NCBI GenBank assembly: GCA_019787685.1
Contig: JAHNUO010000028.1
Span: 1 to 64,000, forward strand
Length of the DNA: 64,000 bases
DNA from: Chiua virens
Taxonomy: Eukaryota > Basidiomycota > Agaricomycetes > Boletales > Boletaceae
Direction: 5' to 3'
Shown here: positions 26,030 to 38,604 of the stretch, one piece after another
Layout: every line of letters starts with the position of its first letter
How positions within the stretch are numbered: the first letter of the stretch is position 1
The notes under the pieces: model-generated
Told to the model about the DNA's origin: nothing
The model's input: the letters and a program-made list of their open reading frames with translations, nothing else
The model's database searches: none
Program-made: the position numbers and the translations under genes

Positions 26030-27340
26030 ATGGCGGCTTCGTGGCTGAGGATTGCAGTGGTTCAATTTGCGCCCAAGGTAAGCTCCATGATCAAGATCAA
26101 GCGCGAGAGGACGTCGCTGAGCGCTCAAGATCTAGCTCGGAGAAGTGCATGCGAACATCGCGAAAGCACGCGAATTGTGTCGGAAGTGCGTGTACATTAA
26201 TACCGCGGTCGACGGGAAGCTGACCCGTTTTTCTAATGCATAGATTGACCCCTCGATCGGTCGACTTGGTATGTTTTCCAGAGATGATTTTTAGTGGTGC
26301 GTGCGTGGTTCCCGTACGCGTCACCACGCTAATCGTGTTTGCCGTGGTCATGGTGTGATGCGACCACAGGCTACATGTTCCCCGACGCGCCGTCCATCGC
26401 GCCCTACCTCGAACACCCGCACACAGGACCCACCTCGACGTTCTGCGCCGAGCTCGCTCGGCACCTCCAGTGTCACGTCGTCGTCGGGTTCCCAGAACGT
26501 CTCGACCCAGCGTCCGAGTCGGCGTCGTCGTCGGCCCTGCGTGGCGCCAACGCCGCCCTCCTTCACGACGGCGACGTGCCAGTGCATGTGTACCACAAAT
26601 CCAACTTATTCCCTACCGATCTCACATGGGCACGTCCCGGTCTCGGATTTACCGCGGTCGCGTTGCCGGGGTTGGGCCGTACCGCAGTCGCGATCTGCAA
26701 CGATCTCAACGTGGCAAGGGGAGAGGGGTGGACGTCGATCGAGGATGGGCCGTATGAGTTGGCGGTATTTTGTAGAAAGGAGGGTGTGAGGGTGTTGGTG
26801 CTGTTGAATGCGTGGTTGAAACCGGGGGAGAGGGTGGACGGGTTGGAGGGTGCGGACTCGGAGGCGGGCGCGGGTGGACCCGGAGATGATGATCCGCGTG
26901 TCGGTACCGCCGTCGGTACCGGGACCGAGTCGACGAACGCACAGGAGGACGAGGACGAGGATGCGGATTTTGAGGATGCGGATGCGGATGGCTTGGAACC
27001 TAACTTGGAAGTACTGAATTATTGGGCGATGCGGTTGCGTCCCTTGTGGGCCAAGGAGACGCAGCCATCAGAAACGTTGGCGGACATCGACACCGACGAC
27101 CAGCGCGATGTCCTCGTCATCATATGCAACCGAACGGGGCGTGAACGAGGTACGGCGGTCGTCCTTTGTGTTGTTGATTTTGGTTTCATGCGGTGTTTAG
27201 GCAAGACCTTTGCAGGGTCGTCAGCGATATTCGCCATGCGTCCAGGTTCTGGGAGACCCCGATTGTTGCATTTCATGGGTGAACGTGAAGAAGGTGTCCA
27301 TGTGTGGACCGCGAGGATCGGATCGGATGTACAGGTATAG
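26030..27340 (+). CDS. NTA1: Nitrilase-fold protein N-terminal amidase (Nta1-like)
   Basis: Five exons join in phase: 26030-26077, 26136-26185, 26244-26296, 26370-27149 and 27201-27340, about 356 aa (yeast Nta1 is 457). Nta1 deamidates N-terminal Asn and Gln and so feeds proteins into the N-degron pathway. The nitrilase triad is visible: Glu46 in CFPEMIFSGYMF, Lys127 in YHKSNLFPTD, and Cys160 in AVAICNDLN. The opening WLRIAVVQFAPK is the usual first strand. An acidic repeat-like insert (about residues 240-270) precedes the last conserved block. The C-terminus is ambiguous: reading on gives GSDVQV-stop, while a GT at 27336 with an AG at 27386 would give a slightly longer end. The call is by motif; another carbon-nitrogen hydrolase is possible. 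Confidence 0.82.
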
Positions 27341-29222
27341 TGGCATCTCGGAAACTGTCTTGATATATCGTCATGATCTAATGCAGAGACGTTCCTTTTG
27401 ATCATGATCTCAGTGATTTCCCGTTGGACGGTTCATTGGCAAGCAATAAGACTCGTCATCATCCTGGAGAGTTACGAGCCGGACTGGCCACCCTCTCTTT
27501 CGGGTTGGTTCACTTACGCCACAAACGTTCATGATCGACTCGCGTGATTCATTTGGCAATCTCGGTTGATGTAACCGCTAGGTAATCGATCGATCCTTTG
27601 CGTGTTTCCTGAATGAGTCAGGGTCTTGATGCGCCCGGGCGAACACGATACCTCCAAACAAACAAACAAACAGCAAAGAAGGTGGAGCTGACTCGCATGA
27701 ATGCATTCACATGCGCTTTTTGCAGACCTCTCACATGACGCGTTTCCACTATATTTCTACGGTCTTGCTTGCGACAGACACGGTGTTGAACTCTTATGGA
27801 CTACTAAAGAAGCTAGCGCCCTATCGAATCGACAAAGGTCTGTGGGATCGACTTGTTACAAATCGACCAAGTTACATGATCAACTCGGAATATACCAGGT
27901 GACAAAACGAAAAAGAATCGGGATTCAAAGCGTGTTCAGCGATTGAGGGAGTTCTGCGAAACCATTCTCGAGTGGGCTCCAATTGCGAGGGTTCCTGGGC
28001 ACGCAGCTGGCATGAATTCCAAGAAATGGATGCGGTGGGGACGGCGAGGTGGATGTGTCGCCCACGTCGTGATCACAGCATCATTGACAACTAACCGTGG
28101 TGGAGGAGGGTAAAATTATCACCCATCGATCTTGAAATATGGTAATTGACGAACAAATACGTACTGTCATCTCTTCGTTATCATACCGTATGCCAGTGGG
28201 TGGGTTATGAATATGAATTCTGATAAGTGAGCTGCGCCTGATGGGTTATGAGCGCGCCGGGCGAGAGAATGCAGGCGTTCTTACCGTTCTGGGCGAGGTA
28301 GCGTGCTCATTGTCGTTCGTACTTGAGTGCTCCGAAAAGAACTCGAGCAAGACCGTGATTACAACATGGGCGGCAAAAAGAGAGCACATAGTTGACACGG
28401 TCGTATCAGCACTGTATCACAAGATCATAAATGTCGATAAAAAGCCACGCCTGCCAGTAGCTTTTTATCGAAATTTATCATCTCGGCGTCAAGTACCAGA
28501 GGACTTTGAGGAAGGAAGGGATACATACATACACGGAAGTGGAGCGGGGTGAGCAGCGCTTTGACCAGTCCATCGTCGTTCCGTATATGGACGGACAATA
28601 GAATGTGGAACGTGGAACATAGTCGCTTTGTTCTCGTGTGGACTCACGTCAACAAGACGTGCTATAAACGCGGTCAGTCCGTGGTTGGAAGCACTGGTCT
28701 CTACCATAGAAAACAGTACTCCAATTACAGACTTGAACACTGCAATTGATGACAGGTCAGTCACCATCTCTTTCACACATAATTCCTCAGGTCTCACCAG
28801 TCGACTTCAGACACATGGACTACCCTCCCCCGCGACGAGCTGCAAGAACTCATCGAGGTATGCAACAGTAGTGTTCCTTGTGACGAAACTAGTGTCATTG
28901 TGTAGACCAGTGACGTCGAGGTCAATATGGGAACAGAAGAAGATATTGTCAAATTGCTCTTCCAGATACAAAGAATAAGTAGGACAGCTGTCGCCCACTT
29001 ATTCTATTGTATAGTACTGTAATAAATGTCAACATTTCCTTAGTTCGTAGTATGAGAGTCACCCTGAAATAAGTTACCATATCTGGATTCGTTACTTGCG
29101 TTGGTCAACGAATATGTTCAAGTTTCTGGCACATACATGTATGAACGTATCATAAGCCTGAGGTCATTCGCAGGCGATTACTTTCACTGACACCCGTAAT
29201 CATCACATCCATGTCATTCAAA
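27341..29222. other. Intergenic, no supported gene
   Basis: Only short ORFs without motifs. A small aaac simple repeat lies at about 27655-27671. The right end should hold the 3' UTR of the deacetylase gene. Confidence 0.45.
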
Positions 29223-31623
29223 TCATGATTTCCTCGCCTCATCAGGTGGCTGAACACGCAGAATGACCCGGGGTAGCTTCTTCTTCTCCGTTCCACTGGG
29301 CGGATGTTCCTCCCGCGCGTACGTCTCATCGCGATTACTAGATTCCAGTTTTGACACTCCAGAAGAGAAAGAGCGCGATGTAGTGCCAGTGCGTTCCACA
29401 GTCGGCTTTGTCGCCGAAGACGAGGCGCTCCGACTTGCAGTCTTTCCTACGCGTACTGACTGTGGAAGCGCGCCATTGAATGCTGGCTTCTTCCGCTGGC
29501 GAAGGGCCATAGAAGTCGACGGAGTCAATGTACTCGAATCTTCCCCACCGCAGTTGAGTACTTCGAGGAGCTCGATGGTGCGAGAAAGCCACTCCTCCGT
29601 ATTAGCGCGCGCAGCGCCAGTCTTTCGTGGCTTGGCAGCCTTCTCGAGCTGCGAAACATAATAGGCGGGTGAGCTCGATATTGATCTGAGGAAGCGAGTC
29701 GGGAACGAGATGCCACACACCTTGACCAGGTTGCTAACGCTCCACCATGCGCGGTCGACCCAGTCGACTGAGTCTAGTGGGGTGGTTTGCAGGCAAGGGA
29801 TGTCCACGAGTCCACAGAGGTGTGCCATGGCGCCGCTTGTCAGTGCACGGTCGCTGTATCCCCCTTCGAGTACGCTCACGACACGACCATGGGCATATGC
29901 ATCAGCCAGTCGCGACGTCTCGCGCGTAAAGCGTTGGTAAAATCCGACGGGTACCTTGCGGTCGTGCCGAGACATCGCTGGGTATTCATACTCGCCAGCG
30001 TCGAAGCCGCAGCTAGATGACCCGAAAAGGTGGTGAGCGGATCGACACTCAACTAGAATTGTGGAGTCAAGACGGACCTGATGAATATCATGACATCATC
30101 ACCAGGCCCACCGGTTTCATTCAGGAACTCGCGAGCGCGATGTAAGAGAGTGAGATACCGGGGATAGAGCGTGCCCCAAAAATACGCCTCTGAATCGTAG
30201 CTTTGGAGGTGAATATTTTCGATGTATTGACCGTGAGGACCGTGAATCGACGCAGAAGCCGCTTGTACCAATACTGGCTTACCGTCCTATGATCCAGTGA
30301 ATGGAGAATCATGGAGTATGGAACTACTGACTTCGCAAGGAAAAGATAATATATCGTGTAAGGAACCATAAAATATGCGTGGTCCCAGTTTTTTGGGAAT
30401 TGTGTCGGTCTCGGATTGCTCAGGATTCAGTGACTTTTGATAGGTTTCCTCATTTATTTGCCATACAATAGACTGAGTCCCATTTCCTACAAGTAACAAT
30501 TATTCCGGCAAACACTGAAACATAGAAGCCACGGAGGGCATACCATGATGCAGATCTATATCGAGAATGATAATTCTTTTCACGCCATGTTTTAGATATG
30601 CTATGAGTTTAGTTGGTGAGGGCACAAGCTATGCACTGACAAGCCAGAGAGAAGTACCGTGTGCAGCGCCAACAGCGACGTTATTGATAAAGCAAAACCC
30701 GGAAGGCGTGTCTTCCCCGCAATGGTGGCCAGGCGGCCTAATCACTACGAAGGCGCGTTCGCAAGGGTCATTCGGGCCTCTAGTAACGGGTCTCGGTCCG
30801 CGCGTAGCCGTCACGCTGGCATCAACTGCTTCGCATACAGCTCCGATGGCGCCTTGAATCGCGTCGATGGAACTAGGGCAGACTAGATGCAAGAGACAAT
30901 GGCAGACCACAAGGCGCGTGAGGAAGACTGGGAAACTGAAAGAGAATCGTACGAAAACTGACGGTATAAATCGAGGGGTGGGATCCCCTCCGGAATCTCG
31001 GTCCCCTTTCTAGCAATGTTTGTTTGACTATCGCGCGCCCAGGTGATGAGGCTTTCGAGGTAAACGTCTCGCTCGATGTCGCCGTGGATGTATTTGACGG
31101 CGGCATGATCAAGGAGAGAGACGGACGCGGACGTCCTCCGGATCGCGACAGAGTCCGTGCGAAGGGGGGAACTTATGGCACTTGGACCCAAACCCGAAAT
31201 ATTGGGACCCGAGTTGATCGCCATGCGCGCCAGTGCCGCCGCCAGGTCGCCTTCGTCCGTGTCTGAAGTCGCAGACGCACGTTCTTGCTTCTGGACATTC
31301 GTGACGGTCGCCACGTCTTCGATACGCGCGATAGCAGCAGCCAATCCAAGTTTGACGGCGTGAAGACGTTCGGGGCGTTCGAAGATATCCGAGGTGTCAC
31401 GCGAACGTATAAAACGGTGCTTGAGACATTCGTCTTGGATGTATATGGCGGTGCGTTTGTCATGTACATGGAAAGATAATGATGGGCTAGAGTCGGGAGT
31501 CGTGGTATGATGAGTGGCGTTGACCGAGGCATCCAGGATTACTGTTCCACAAGGAGTGGAGATACCCGAAGACTCGGAATTAGGTTTCTCTGACGTGTTT
31601 GAGGATACCACGATGGCATCCAT
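29223..31623 (-). CDS. HOS3: Histone deacetylase, Hos3 type
   Basis: Seven exons join in phase: 31623-30963, 30882-30658, 30600-30544, 30486-30332, 30286-30078, 30012-29721 and 29648-29223, about 674 aa (yeast Hos3 is 697). It should remove acetyl groups from histone lysines as a zinc hydrolase. Landmarks: LYLCPSSIDAIQGA, the double-His active-site segment IRPPGHHCGEDTPSGFCFINNVAV, zinc ligands in DIDLHHGNGTQ (Asp311, His313), and FISCGFDAGEYEY followed by RHDRKVPVGFYQRFTR, a Hos3-like signature. The end of the catalytic domain is VVSVLEGGYSDRAL. The C-terminal 140 residues are Ser/Lys-rich. The first ATG in frame after an upstream stop is at 31623. The final 72-nt intron (29649-29720) is a multiple of three and open, so retention would add 24 residues. 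The dehydrogenase stop lies only 173 bp upstream. Confidence 0.92.
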
Positions 31624-31796
31624 CCGATTCCCAGTGCTAGCTTGCAATGTGGTGGAAGCCCGGCGCGTGACGTCCGTCACTTCGTCACTCCATCAACCAA
31701 CTTCAAATGCATCATGCCATTGACAGTACATAGGTAAGGAATGCGAACAACCAGTAGGTGAACATTAAATTCTGCCTGGTTCTTACAACTGAACCC

Positions 31797-32883
31797 TCAG
31801 GCCTCGTCCTTGATCACTATGTCTTCGGACCACGACTCCCACTTTTCCGCAGTTTCGAGCAGGTGCTTGCCTTTCTCTCTCAAAATCTCCAAAGCCACAG
31901 CGTGCATAGGCAGTCTCAGAGGGGGATCCTCCAAGTAGGTGGTTTTATAGACGGCCTCTGCAAACTTGACAGGATCACCATTCCATATTGTCTCAAGATT
32001 CGAGAATACTTCGCGCCATTTCATTGATGGTGACGAGGGACCGGTGTATGCTGGGTGGATCGGGACACTTATGAGGTTTCCCTTGACGACGTTCGTGCGA
32101 AATGGACCCGGCTCGAAGATGGTGATCTGACATAGTAAGCATTAATAGAACTATTTGATGATGGTTTTCGCAATAATTCACGAGCGACTTGCCTTGATAT
32201 TCCAGTCAGGGTCAAGCTCTACCGCAAGACCTTCGCTGAAGGCTTCCAGAGCTACCCGCCAATTGCAAGTCAGTCTCTTCGACGATCTTGCGCAACGCTA
32301 AGACACACCGAATTTGCTACAGTAAGCATCAGCATCCATAATCGTACGTTGCCTGATGATGAATCACCTCGCGGAATAATACACGGCACCCGCTTGCGAT
32401 TGTATTCCCGCCCCAGATGATATTTGAAGCAATCGTCCCCCTATCGGCTTGTTTTCTTCACGGAAAACCCTGACCGCTTCCCTGCTCACATGCGAAGCAC
32501 CCCAGAAATTCACTTCGAACTGGCCCCGTGCATTGCTATCAGTGGTTCCTTCTATTTCCGCCAAGACACCGTATCCGGCATTATTCACGACCACATCGAT
32601 GCGACCAAACTTCTCCCTACTTGCGGCAAAGGCGGCGGTCACATTCGCTGGCTCTGTGACGTCGAGCTTGAGGACGAGGAGCCTCTCGGGATACCTTGCT
32701 GCCAAGTCGGAAAGGACTTCAGGTTTACGTAGCGTCGCGACGACTTTATCGCCCTTTTGCAAGGCGTATTCAGCGATGCAAAAACCAAAGCCCGAGGAGC
32801 AACCGGTGACTGAATGAAGTGAGCACAAAACCTCTTCTGATAAGAAAGTACTAACTGAACCAGACTTTCGCGTCGGAAGACAT
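31797..32883 (-). CDS. Classical short-chain dehydrogenase/reductase, copy 1
   Basis: Five exons: 32883-32856, 32809-32368, 32316-32309, 32251-32193 and 32126-31797, about 288 aa, the usual length for classical SDRs. The cofactor motif ITGCSSGFGFCIAEYAL, the NNAGYG motif, and the active-site YSASK (assembled across the 8-nt exon) are present, so an NAD(P)H-dependent oxidoreductase is likely; the substrate is unknown. The intron at 32127-32192 starts GCAAGT, a GC donor; the equivalent intron of the neighbouring copy starts GTGAGT. It is one of a tandem pair with the gene at 33573-34674, in the same orientation with matching intron positions. Confidence 0.9.
32309..32316 (-). other. 8-nt microexon carrying the catalytic Lys (copy 1)
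   Basis: Exon CAAATTCG between a TGTAG acceptor and a GTGTGT donor. It completes Ser, then Lys and Phe, and starts Ala of the SDR active-site segment YSASKFALE. Skipping it would lose the catalytic Lys and shift the frame (8 nt is not a multiple of three). Confidence 0.85.
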
Positions 32884-33572
32884 CTGTATGTGGATGTAAG
32901 GAAAGAAGTGCTTCCGTGGACGCGTCGATATAACGCGGTGTTTAAATAAGATTATCGGTGCCTCCGGAGCGGAATTCGGACTGCTAGTGCTACCTTATAA
33001 ATGCATCAGTCATGCAATCGCACACGGTGGTCGCGATAGTCGGCCACTAATCTGCGCTATTACCAATCGCATAATTTCGCTGAGTTTATGCGGGACACCA
33101 CTGGAGGTTTTTCTCAAAACGTACATATTTGGTTTCAGGGTCAAGGCCATCGGAATGACACATTACCGACGGATCGGACAATTAACTATAGGATCAGTTT
33201 ACAAAGATGGTAAAGTGTGTGAAGAACTATGTGGGCTTAGGACGAGGTGGCTCGACAACAAGCAAGCATCTCCGGTATTTTTTTTTCGCATGATGACCGT
33301 ATCCCTCTCTGACTGAACGGCTACAGGAGACTGTTATGCTGCATCGGGTCATCTGGCAAAAACGTACGTCGCCGATGCACGCTGACAATCACATAATCCA
33401 CACTCATATTGTGTGAAAATTCAGTTGTGACAATCGCTGGAAGCTTCGCTGGTGACGGGGCCAAGTTAACATGTTTAAGGAAAAGAAACAAACCACGCGA
33501 ATCTGGTAACAACAAAAGCCCTAACGCCGTCCATCATTTTTGGCTGCCTTTGTAAACTGAAGGTCATTATCA
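32884..33572. other. Spacer between the two dehydrogenase copies
   Basis: 690 bp containing the copy-1 promoter and the copy-2 3' UTR. No ORF with a motif is seen. Confidence 0.5.
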
Positions 33573-34674
33573 TCAATCCTTGACCAATACGTCTTCTGAC
33601 CACGACTCCCACTTGTCCGCAGTCTCAAGCAACTGTTTCCCTTTCTGTCTCAAAACAGCCAAAGAGCCAGGGTGGATAGGAAGCCTCAGAGGGGGATCCT
33701 CCAAGTAAGCCACTTTGTAGACGGCATCTGCAAACTTGACAGGATCGCCGTTAAAGAGTGGATCTGAATTCGCAAAGATATCGCGCAATTTCATCGTTGG
33801 CAATGAAGGATCAGTGTATGCTTGATGAATCGGGTCAGTTATTGCGTTTTCCTTGACAACTTTCGTGCGAAATGGTCCCGGTTCAAGGATGGTTATCTGT
33901 CAAGATATCATGTAAACACGTGCGAAGGGGACCATCTCTAATGGTGGTCTTGGCCATGGGGTGTTCGAGTCACTCACTTTGACGTTCCAGTCGGGGTCAA
34001 GTTCTTCCGCAAGGCCTTCGCTCAGGGCTTCGAGCGCTACCCACAAACAGGTCAACCTTCGAAGACATTTCATGACCTTAGGACGACATACCAAATTTGC
34101 TACAGTGGGTATCAGCATCTATGATCAGACATCACTTAAGGAATGATGACTCACCTCGCACAGTAGTACACTATACACGGACAAGAGCTAATCCCAGACG
34201 AAGACGACATTTGAAGTAATCTTCCACCCATCGGTTTGTTCTCTTCTCGGAAGAACCTGACCGCTTCCTTGGTTACTTGCGAAGCGCCCCAAAAGTTCAC
34301 TTCGAAAATGCCTCGTGCACTGCTCTCAGCTATCCCCTCTACTTCCGATATGACACCGTACCCAGCATTGTTCACGACCACGTCGATGCGACCAAACTTT
34401 TCCTTACTCGCGGCAAAAGCAGCGATCACCTCGGCCGGCTTGGTGACATCGACCTCAAGGACGAGAAGCGTTTCGGGATACTTTGCTACCAAGTCGGAAA
34501 GAACCTCGGGCCTGCGTAGTGTCGCGACGACTTTGTCGCCCTTTTGCAAAGCGTGCTCGGCGATGCAAAGACCAAAGCCGGAGGAGCTGCCAGTGACTAA
34601 GCGAGGTGAGAGATATTTCAAACTTTGACCAAAAATCACTCACTGAACCAGACTTTTGTCTCGGATGGTGTCAT
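33573..34674 (-). CDS. Classical short-chain dehydrogenase/reductase, copy 2
   Basis: Five exons: 34674-34644, 34596-34155, 34100-34093, 34036-33978 and 33896-33573, about 287 aa. Exons 2, 3 and 4 have exactly the same lengths as in copy 1 (442, 8 and 59 nt), and the proteins align along their whole length. Motifs are ITGSSSGFGLCIAEHAL, NNAGYG and YCASK (Tyr and Lys of the active site). The introns are ordinary GT-AG throughout. The C-terminal halves share GDPVKFA.AVYK and EDPPLRLP. The copies differ throughout at many synonymous and some conservative sites, so the duplication is not recent. Same orientation as copy 1 and HOS3. Confidence 0.9.
34093..34100 (-). other. 8-nt microexon carrying the catalytic Lys (copy 2)
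   Basis: Exon CAAATTTG between a TGTAG acceptor and a GTATGT donor. Position and length are identical to the microexon in copy 1, so it predates the duplication. Confidence 0.85.
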
Positions 34675-37261
34675 GGAGAACTAGGAGCACGAGGAAAGAA
34701 ATACGTTGACTAGATATCGTCAAGTAGTGTCAAAGCGAGGTGATGTTAAGACTGGCTCGAACGTCTGTGGATTGTGCCCAGGGAAGTTACAGAGCGTTTA
34801 TATAGAGAGCAGGGGAATCCCCAGAAAATCTGATACCGCGAGACCCACGCTCAATCGAGGTTAGTTTGTCCCCAATAACTCACAGTGTGGATTATGAAAG
34901 GTACTGCCAAGCTTCGTTGAATGGACCTGTTTCAGGATCCATGTTAGTATGCGCGAGTATTTCAGTTGATAAATACATCCGTATCGTGGGACACGGTGAT
35001 CATGCTGCAGTGCGCCACCTAGCACTTGGTAGCACGTACTGTGCTGGGAACTTTCTTGTTTATCGACTCGCCAGCGGGGAACTCTACCGAGCTTATCGGG
35101 CCAGATGACGTGGACTCGCACAATCATAACACAACGGGACGAGTCATCGGCAACATACTCCTGGTTCCGAGTCCAAAGTCCGTTCTAGACTTCCACATTT
35201 GAACGCGGTGTTTCTCCAGTCCATTGGCACGGAATGACGTAGAAGCAGCTGAGGGCGATGGTCACGATTGTTCTTAGGAATCAGGTCTTTGGCGGGCTCA
35301 CTTAGGAGGTCGAGCCTACGGTGTGGATTCAAACAAGGAAGTGTAAAAGACCAGACGAGGCTGTACTAGTACGCGCCAGGTACAGTTAGACGCATCCACT
35401 AGCAGAGCGACCAACACTTTGGCTTCACGTTTATTCTTGCTGTCTTTTAGCGCGGTCCCGCAACGCCGCGGCGTGTCAAAGAAGTTTGTGTGAATCACAT
35501 TGTTATAATTGACTTCGCCCGTTGCTTGCACGCCACCTGTCACCCACGCGCTTTTTCATATATGTATATTAGTAGAGCGATTCATCATACACGCATACGT
35601 TGATAATGCAAGCCCCGACTTTGGTTGATTGCTGCACTGTCTGCAACACGCTTGACGATACGGGCAATGAGAGCGGCACTTCGCAGTTATACAGTACTAT
35701 GAGTGCGATCAGGGCTCGACTCGGGAGTTGATCAGCAGACCGAGATAACTTACCTATCAACAAGGGTCGCTTTCAATGTGTTGCGTGCCCATGAGCTCTC
35801 AACTTGTGTGGTTTTCTCTTTCAAGTCCACACCGCAGCACACAGGAAGTGGCAACTTGGTTCCTGTTTACCAACGAAACTGTGAACTACCTGTGCTGAGC
35901 GTGGGATGGACCCTTTGCTCATAGTCCTCGTGTACTTCGGGTGGCTTGCTGTGATCCACAATATGCCACATTTTGATTATTCCGCTACATGTGTTTGCTG
36001 TGGATGTGTACTCAACCAATGATACATCGCACGTTCGGTAGCAACTGGTCACTTGAGCGGCCTGCATTGGCAGGTACCCGCCATTCCTGTAGGATGGCTG
36101 TTAGGTTTGAAAAGATTTCTCGGCGAAAACGGTATCTCGGCGTCTGAGCGGCCGGCGATACCATGAAAACCATCGAAATATCTAGGATATACCTGTTCTC
36201 AAAGGGGGGTCATCGAGGGGTGCTTCAACACTGCATATGCTGAATGAACGAATGAGAGGTCTGTGGGAAATGGGTACGCACCAAGCTGTGGAATGTTGTC
36301 CACCCGGAAAATCAATTCTAAATTGCACAGCTTGGCACTTGAAAGACACGACTACCGGGCGACATCCGCGTTCGAATTCCTAGTTGGACCAAAAAGGCCG
36401 ACTCGTTTCAGTCCGAGTTGCGAAAGCAGACGTACCGCATCTACTAGTATACAGAAGGCTTGAGCTTGCACTACTAGTAGCGGACCGACCACTTCCTCAT
36501 CCACGTTGTCACATACTCAGGTAAGCACAATTCGTGAAGTGCCGATGAGCTCAACTACTAGCATGATTCAATTGCAGCTGGAAGTTATAGCAGGGCATCT
36601 AGGCCAGAATTGCGCGAATATGGATATAGCTCAGGCCCCAGGCCGTAGCACTAGCAGTCGTCGAGAGGTGGCTCGCGTAATTCTAAGTGCGTTCCGTTGC
36701 TAGTACTACTACAGTCAGACAATGTGATGCTTGGCAGTGCCTAGTCGATTTTCACGATCATCATTATTCAAGTTGGATTGTCCACTCCGGAATCGAATCC
36801 CACAGCTGGAAGTTCATTGTGTATTTCACATGTAGTATCTTCTTTGATATCGAGGGGTGATTAACATTTATCAGCGGCATTCAATGCCAGTGGTCTTACT
36901 GCCACCTTCGTCTACTCAGGACTCGGCTCGTGTATAGTACCTTCACTGGGAATTTAAGATATTCATGTAACCTGTTTTATAATGGAACTCCTTTCGGATT
37001 CTTACGCTCACAAGTCACCATCTGACAAAGATGACATGGCCATACTATTATCATCCATTCAACTAACTTGGAGTAACACATAAGTTTACCATGACCAAGA
37101 ATGAGAATGGTTAGTTACCAAAACAGAAGTGAAAAGAGGGGTTTGTCACAATGTTCCGACAACCTAAGCTTAGTCCACGTGTCAGGGGTGATGCAGAGAA
37201 ACGGAACTAAACACCATTATCACCGCCCCCTTATTACATAAGAAAGCGGACTATGTAATTA
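34675..37261. other. 2.6-kb stretch without a supported gene
   Basis: No conserved ORF. Between 36440 and 36720 the words ctactagta/actactag occur several times, some palindromic (ctactagtag); the same word recurs at about 49331. The last bases (37260-37261, TA) are the target duplication of the pogo-type element. Confidence 0.45.
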
Positions 37262-37287
37262 CAGTCGAAGCTGTAATAACCCATACC
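37262..37287 (+). repeat. Left terminal inverted repeat of the pogo-type element
   Basis: 26 bp beginning CAGTCGAAGCTG and ending AACCCATACC. It matches the reverse complement of 47369-47394 at 23 of 26 positions by eye. It is preceded by TA. Confidence 0.9.
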
Positions 37288-38179
37288 TCTCGGGACAGGT
37301 CCAGGGGTATGGGTTTTGGGAGAGTATGGGTTTCGAGTGAGGCCGACCAATGACGAGAAATTTTCATTAAGTGCCTTTGTATTCTACCGGGTCTATGTAT
37401 GTACATTCTGTTCTGTTAGTGCGAGAGGATAAGTATATACAAGACTACAGCAACTTAGGATGCGGGCTGAAAGAAGTCTGTGCACTTCGTCTGTTTCGTA
37501 GTATGCTGCATCTCGAGAGCGCGTGATCTCTTCCCAACCATATGCACCATCGACTTGAACTTTTTCAGGATTGGGTCGTCAAAATCTTGAATATATTTCG
37601 TGAAAGCCATCAATCCCTGAAATGCCTTGTTGCGTGTGGGATGCAGCACATCATTTTCGTCATCACCCGCCGCCTTGTCACTTGTCCCATCATGATCTGC
37701 TTCCCACGCTGCTTTCACCTCCATGACAGCATCACAGATGTCCTTATCCGTTGTGTCGAAGATATTGTGCACCTCTGCAGCCGGATTAAGAAGCTCCGTA
37801 AGATCCATTCGGTTGGAATGTTGAAGAACACCGGTCGCCTCTAGTTTGTCCAGGGCTTCGTTCAGTTCATTCTCGGCTTGTACGATTGGATCGTTCGAGC
37901 CATTGTGAGAACTGCCCAACACAACCGGCTCAATTGCGTGGATTAGAGACGAAATGGGAAGGGAAGGCTGTGCAAGAGGAGCTGACGTCGATGTGTCCAT
38001 GTCAGGGAGGACTTTGGCCTTACGCCAGCAATTTTGGATTGTTGTGGTGTCTACCTTGTTCCACGCATCATCAGCGATGTGCATGGCCTCGAGCTGGTCA
38101 ATATCATAGATCTGCGAGGGTGTAACACCACCTTCGTAGAGATTGATGGCACGTAGAATAAACTGAGCACGATACTTGG

Positions 38180-38604
38180 TGAAACAACCTAGAACAAGAC
38201 TAGACTGTTAAAGTGTAGTGGATGAAGTGAGAGGGGGTTCAGTCCAGTGAAGAGGCAAAAACTCCAAGAGAACTTTGTTAGAGCTCTCTGGCTGTCATTC
38301 ATGGGGTTTATATACTACATGGATATCGGAGTTCTAATCTGAGTATGAACTACGTAGATAAGCATAATGTATCCTATTGGATGATAAGGTGTGAATGGAA
38401 TGAGTCATAGATAAGAGCATAGCCTTGCACTGCCGATAATGAGTCAGTGATAAGGGAAATGAAAGATAAGAGGCATGTGTTGATGGATGCTGTGTTATTG
38501 TGGCAGCCAATCGGATATGATCTTTTGGACAGCCTTGACATGAGGTGTTTTAGAATCGATTGAACATTGGAGAAAAGAAGTGAGGAAAAGTTGGTATTGT
38601 AACA
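38180..38604 (-). repeat. 3' LTR of the gypsy element
   Basis: 425 bp, TG...CA. Compared by eye with 44634-45058, only two differences were found, both within 12 bp of the U3 end (ttggtattg versus ttgatatcg). Confidence 0.95.

Noticed and set aside
27655..27671. aaac repeat as a CRISPR-like or satellite array
   Set aside because: It is a short simple-sequence repeat of about four units only.
36440..36720. Repeated ctactag words as an element end
   Set aside because: The words are short, unevenly spaced and not bounded by a target duplication or inverted ends.
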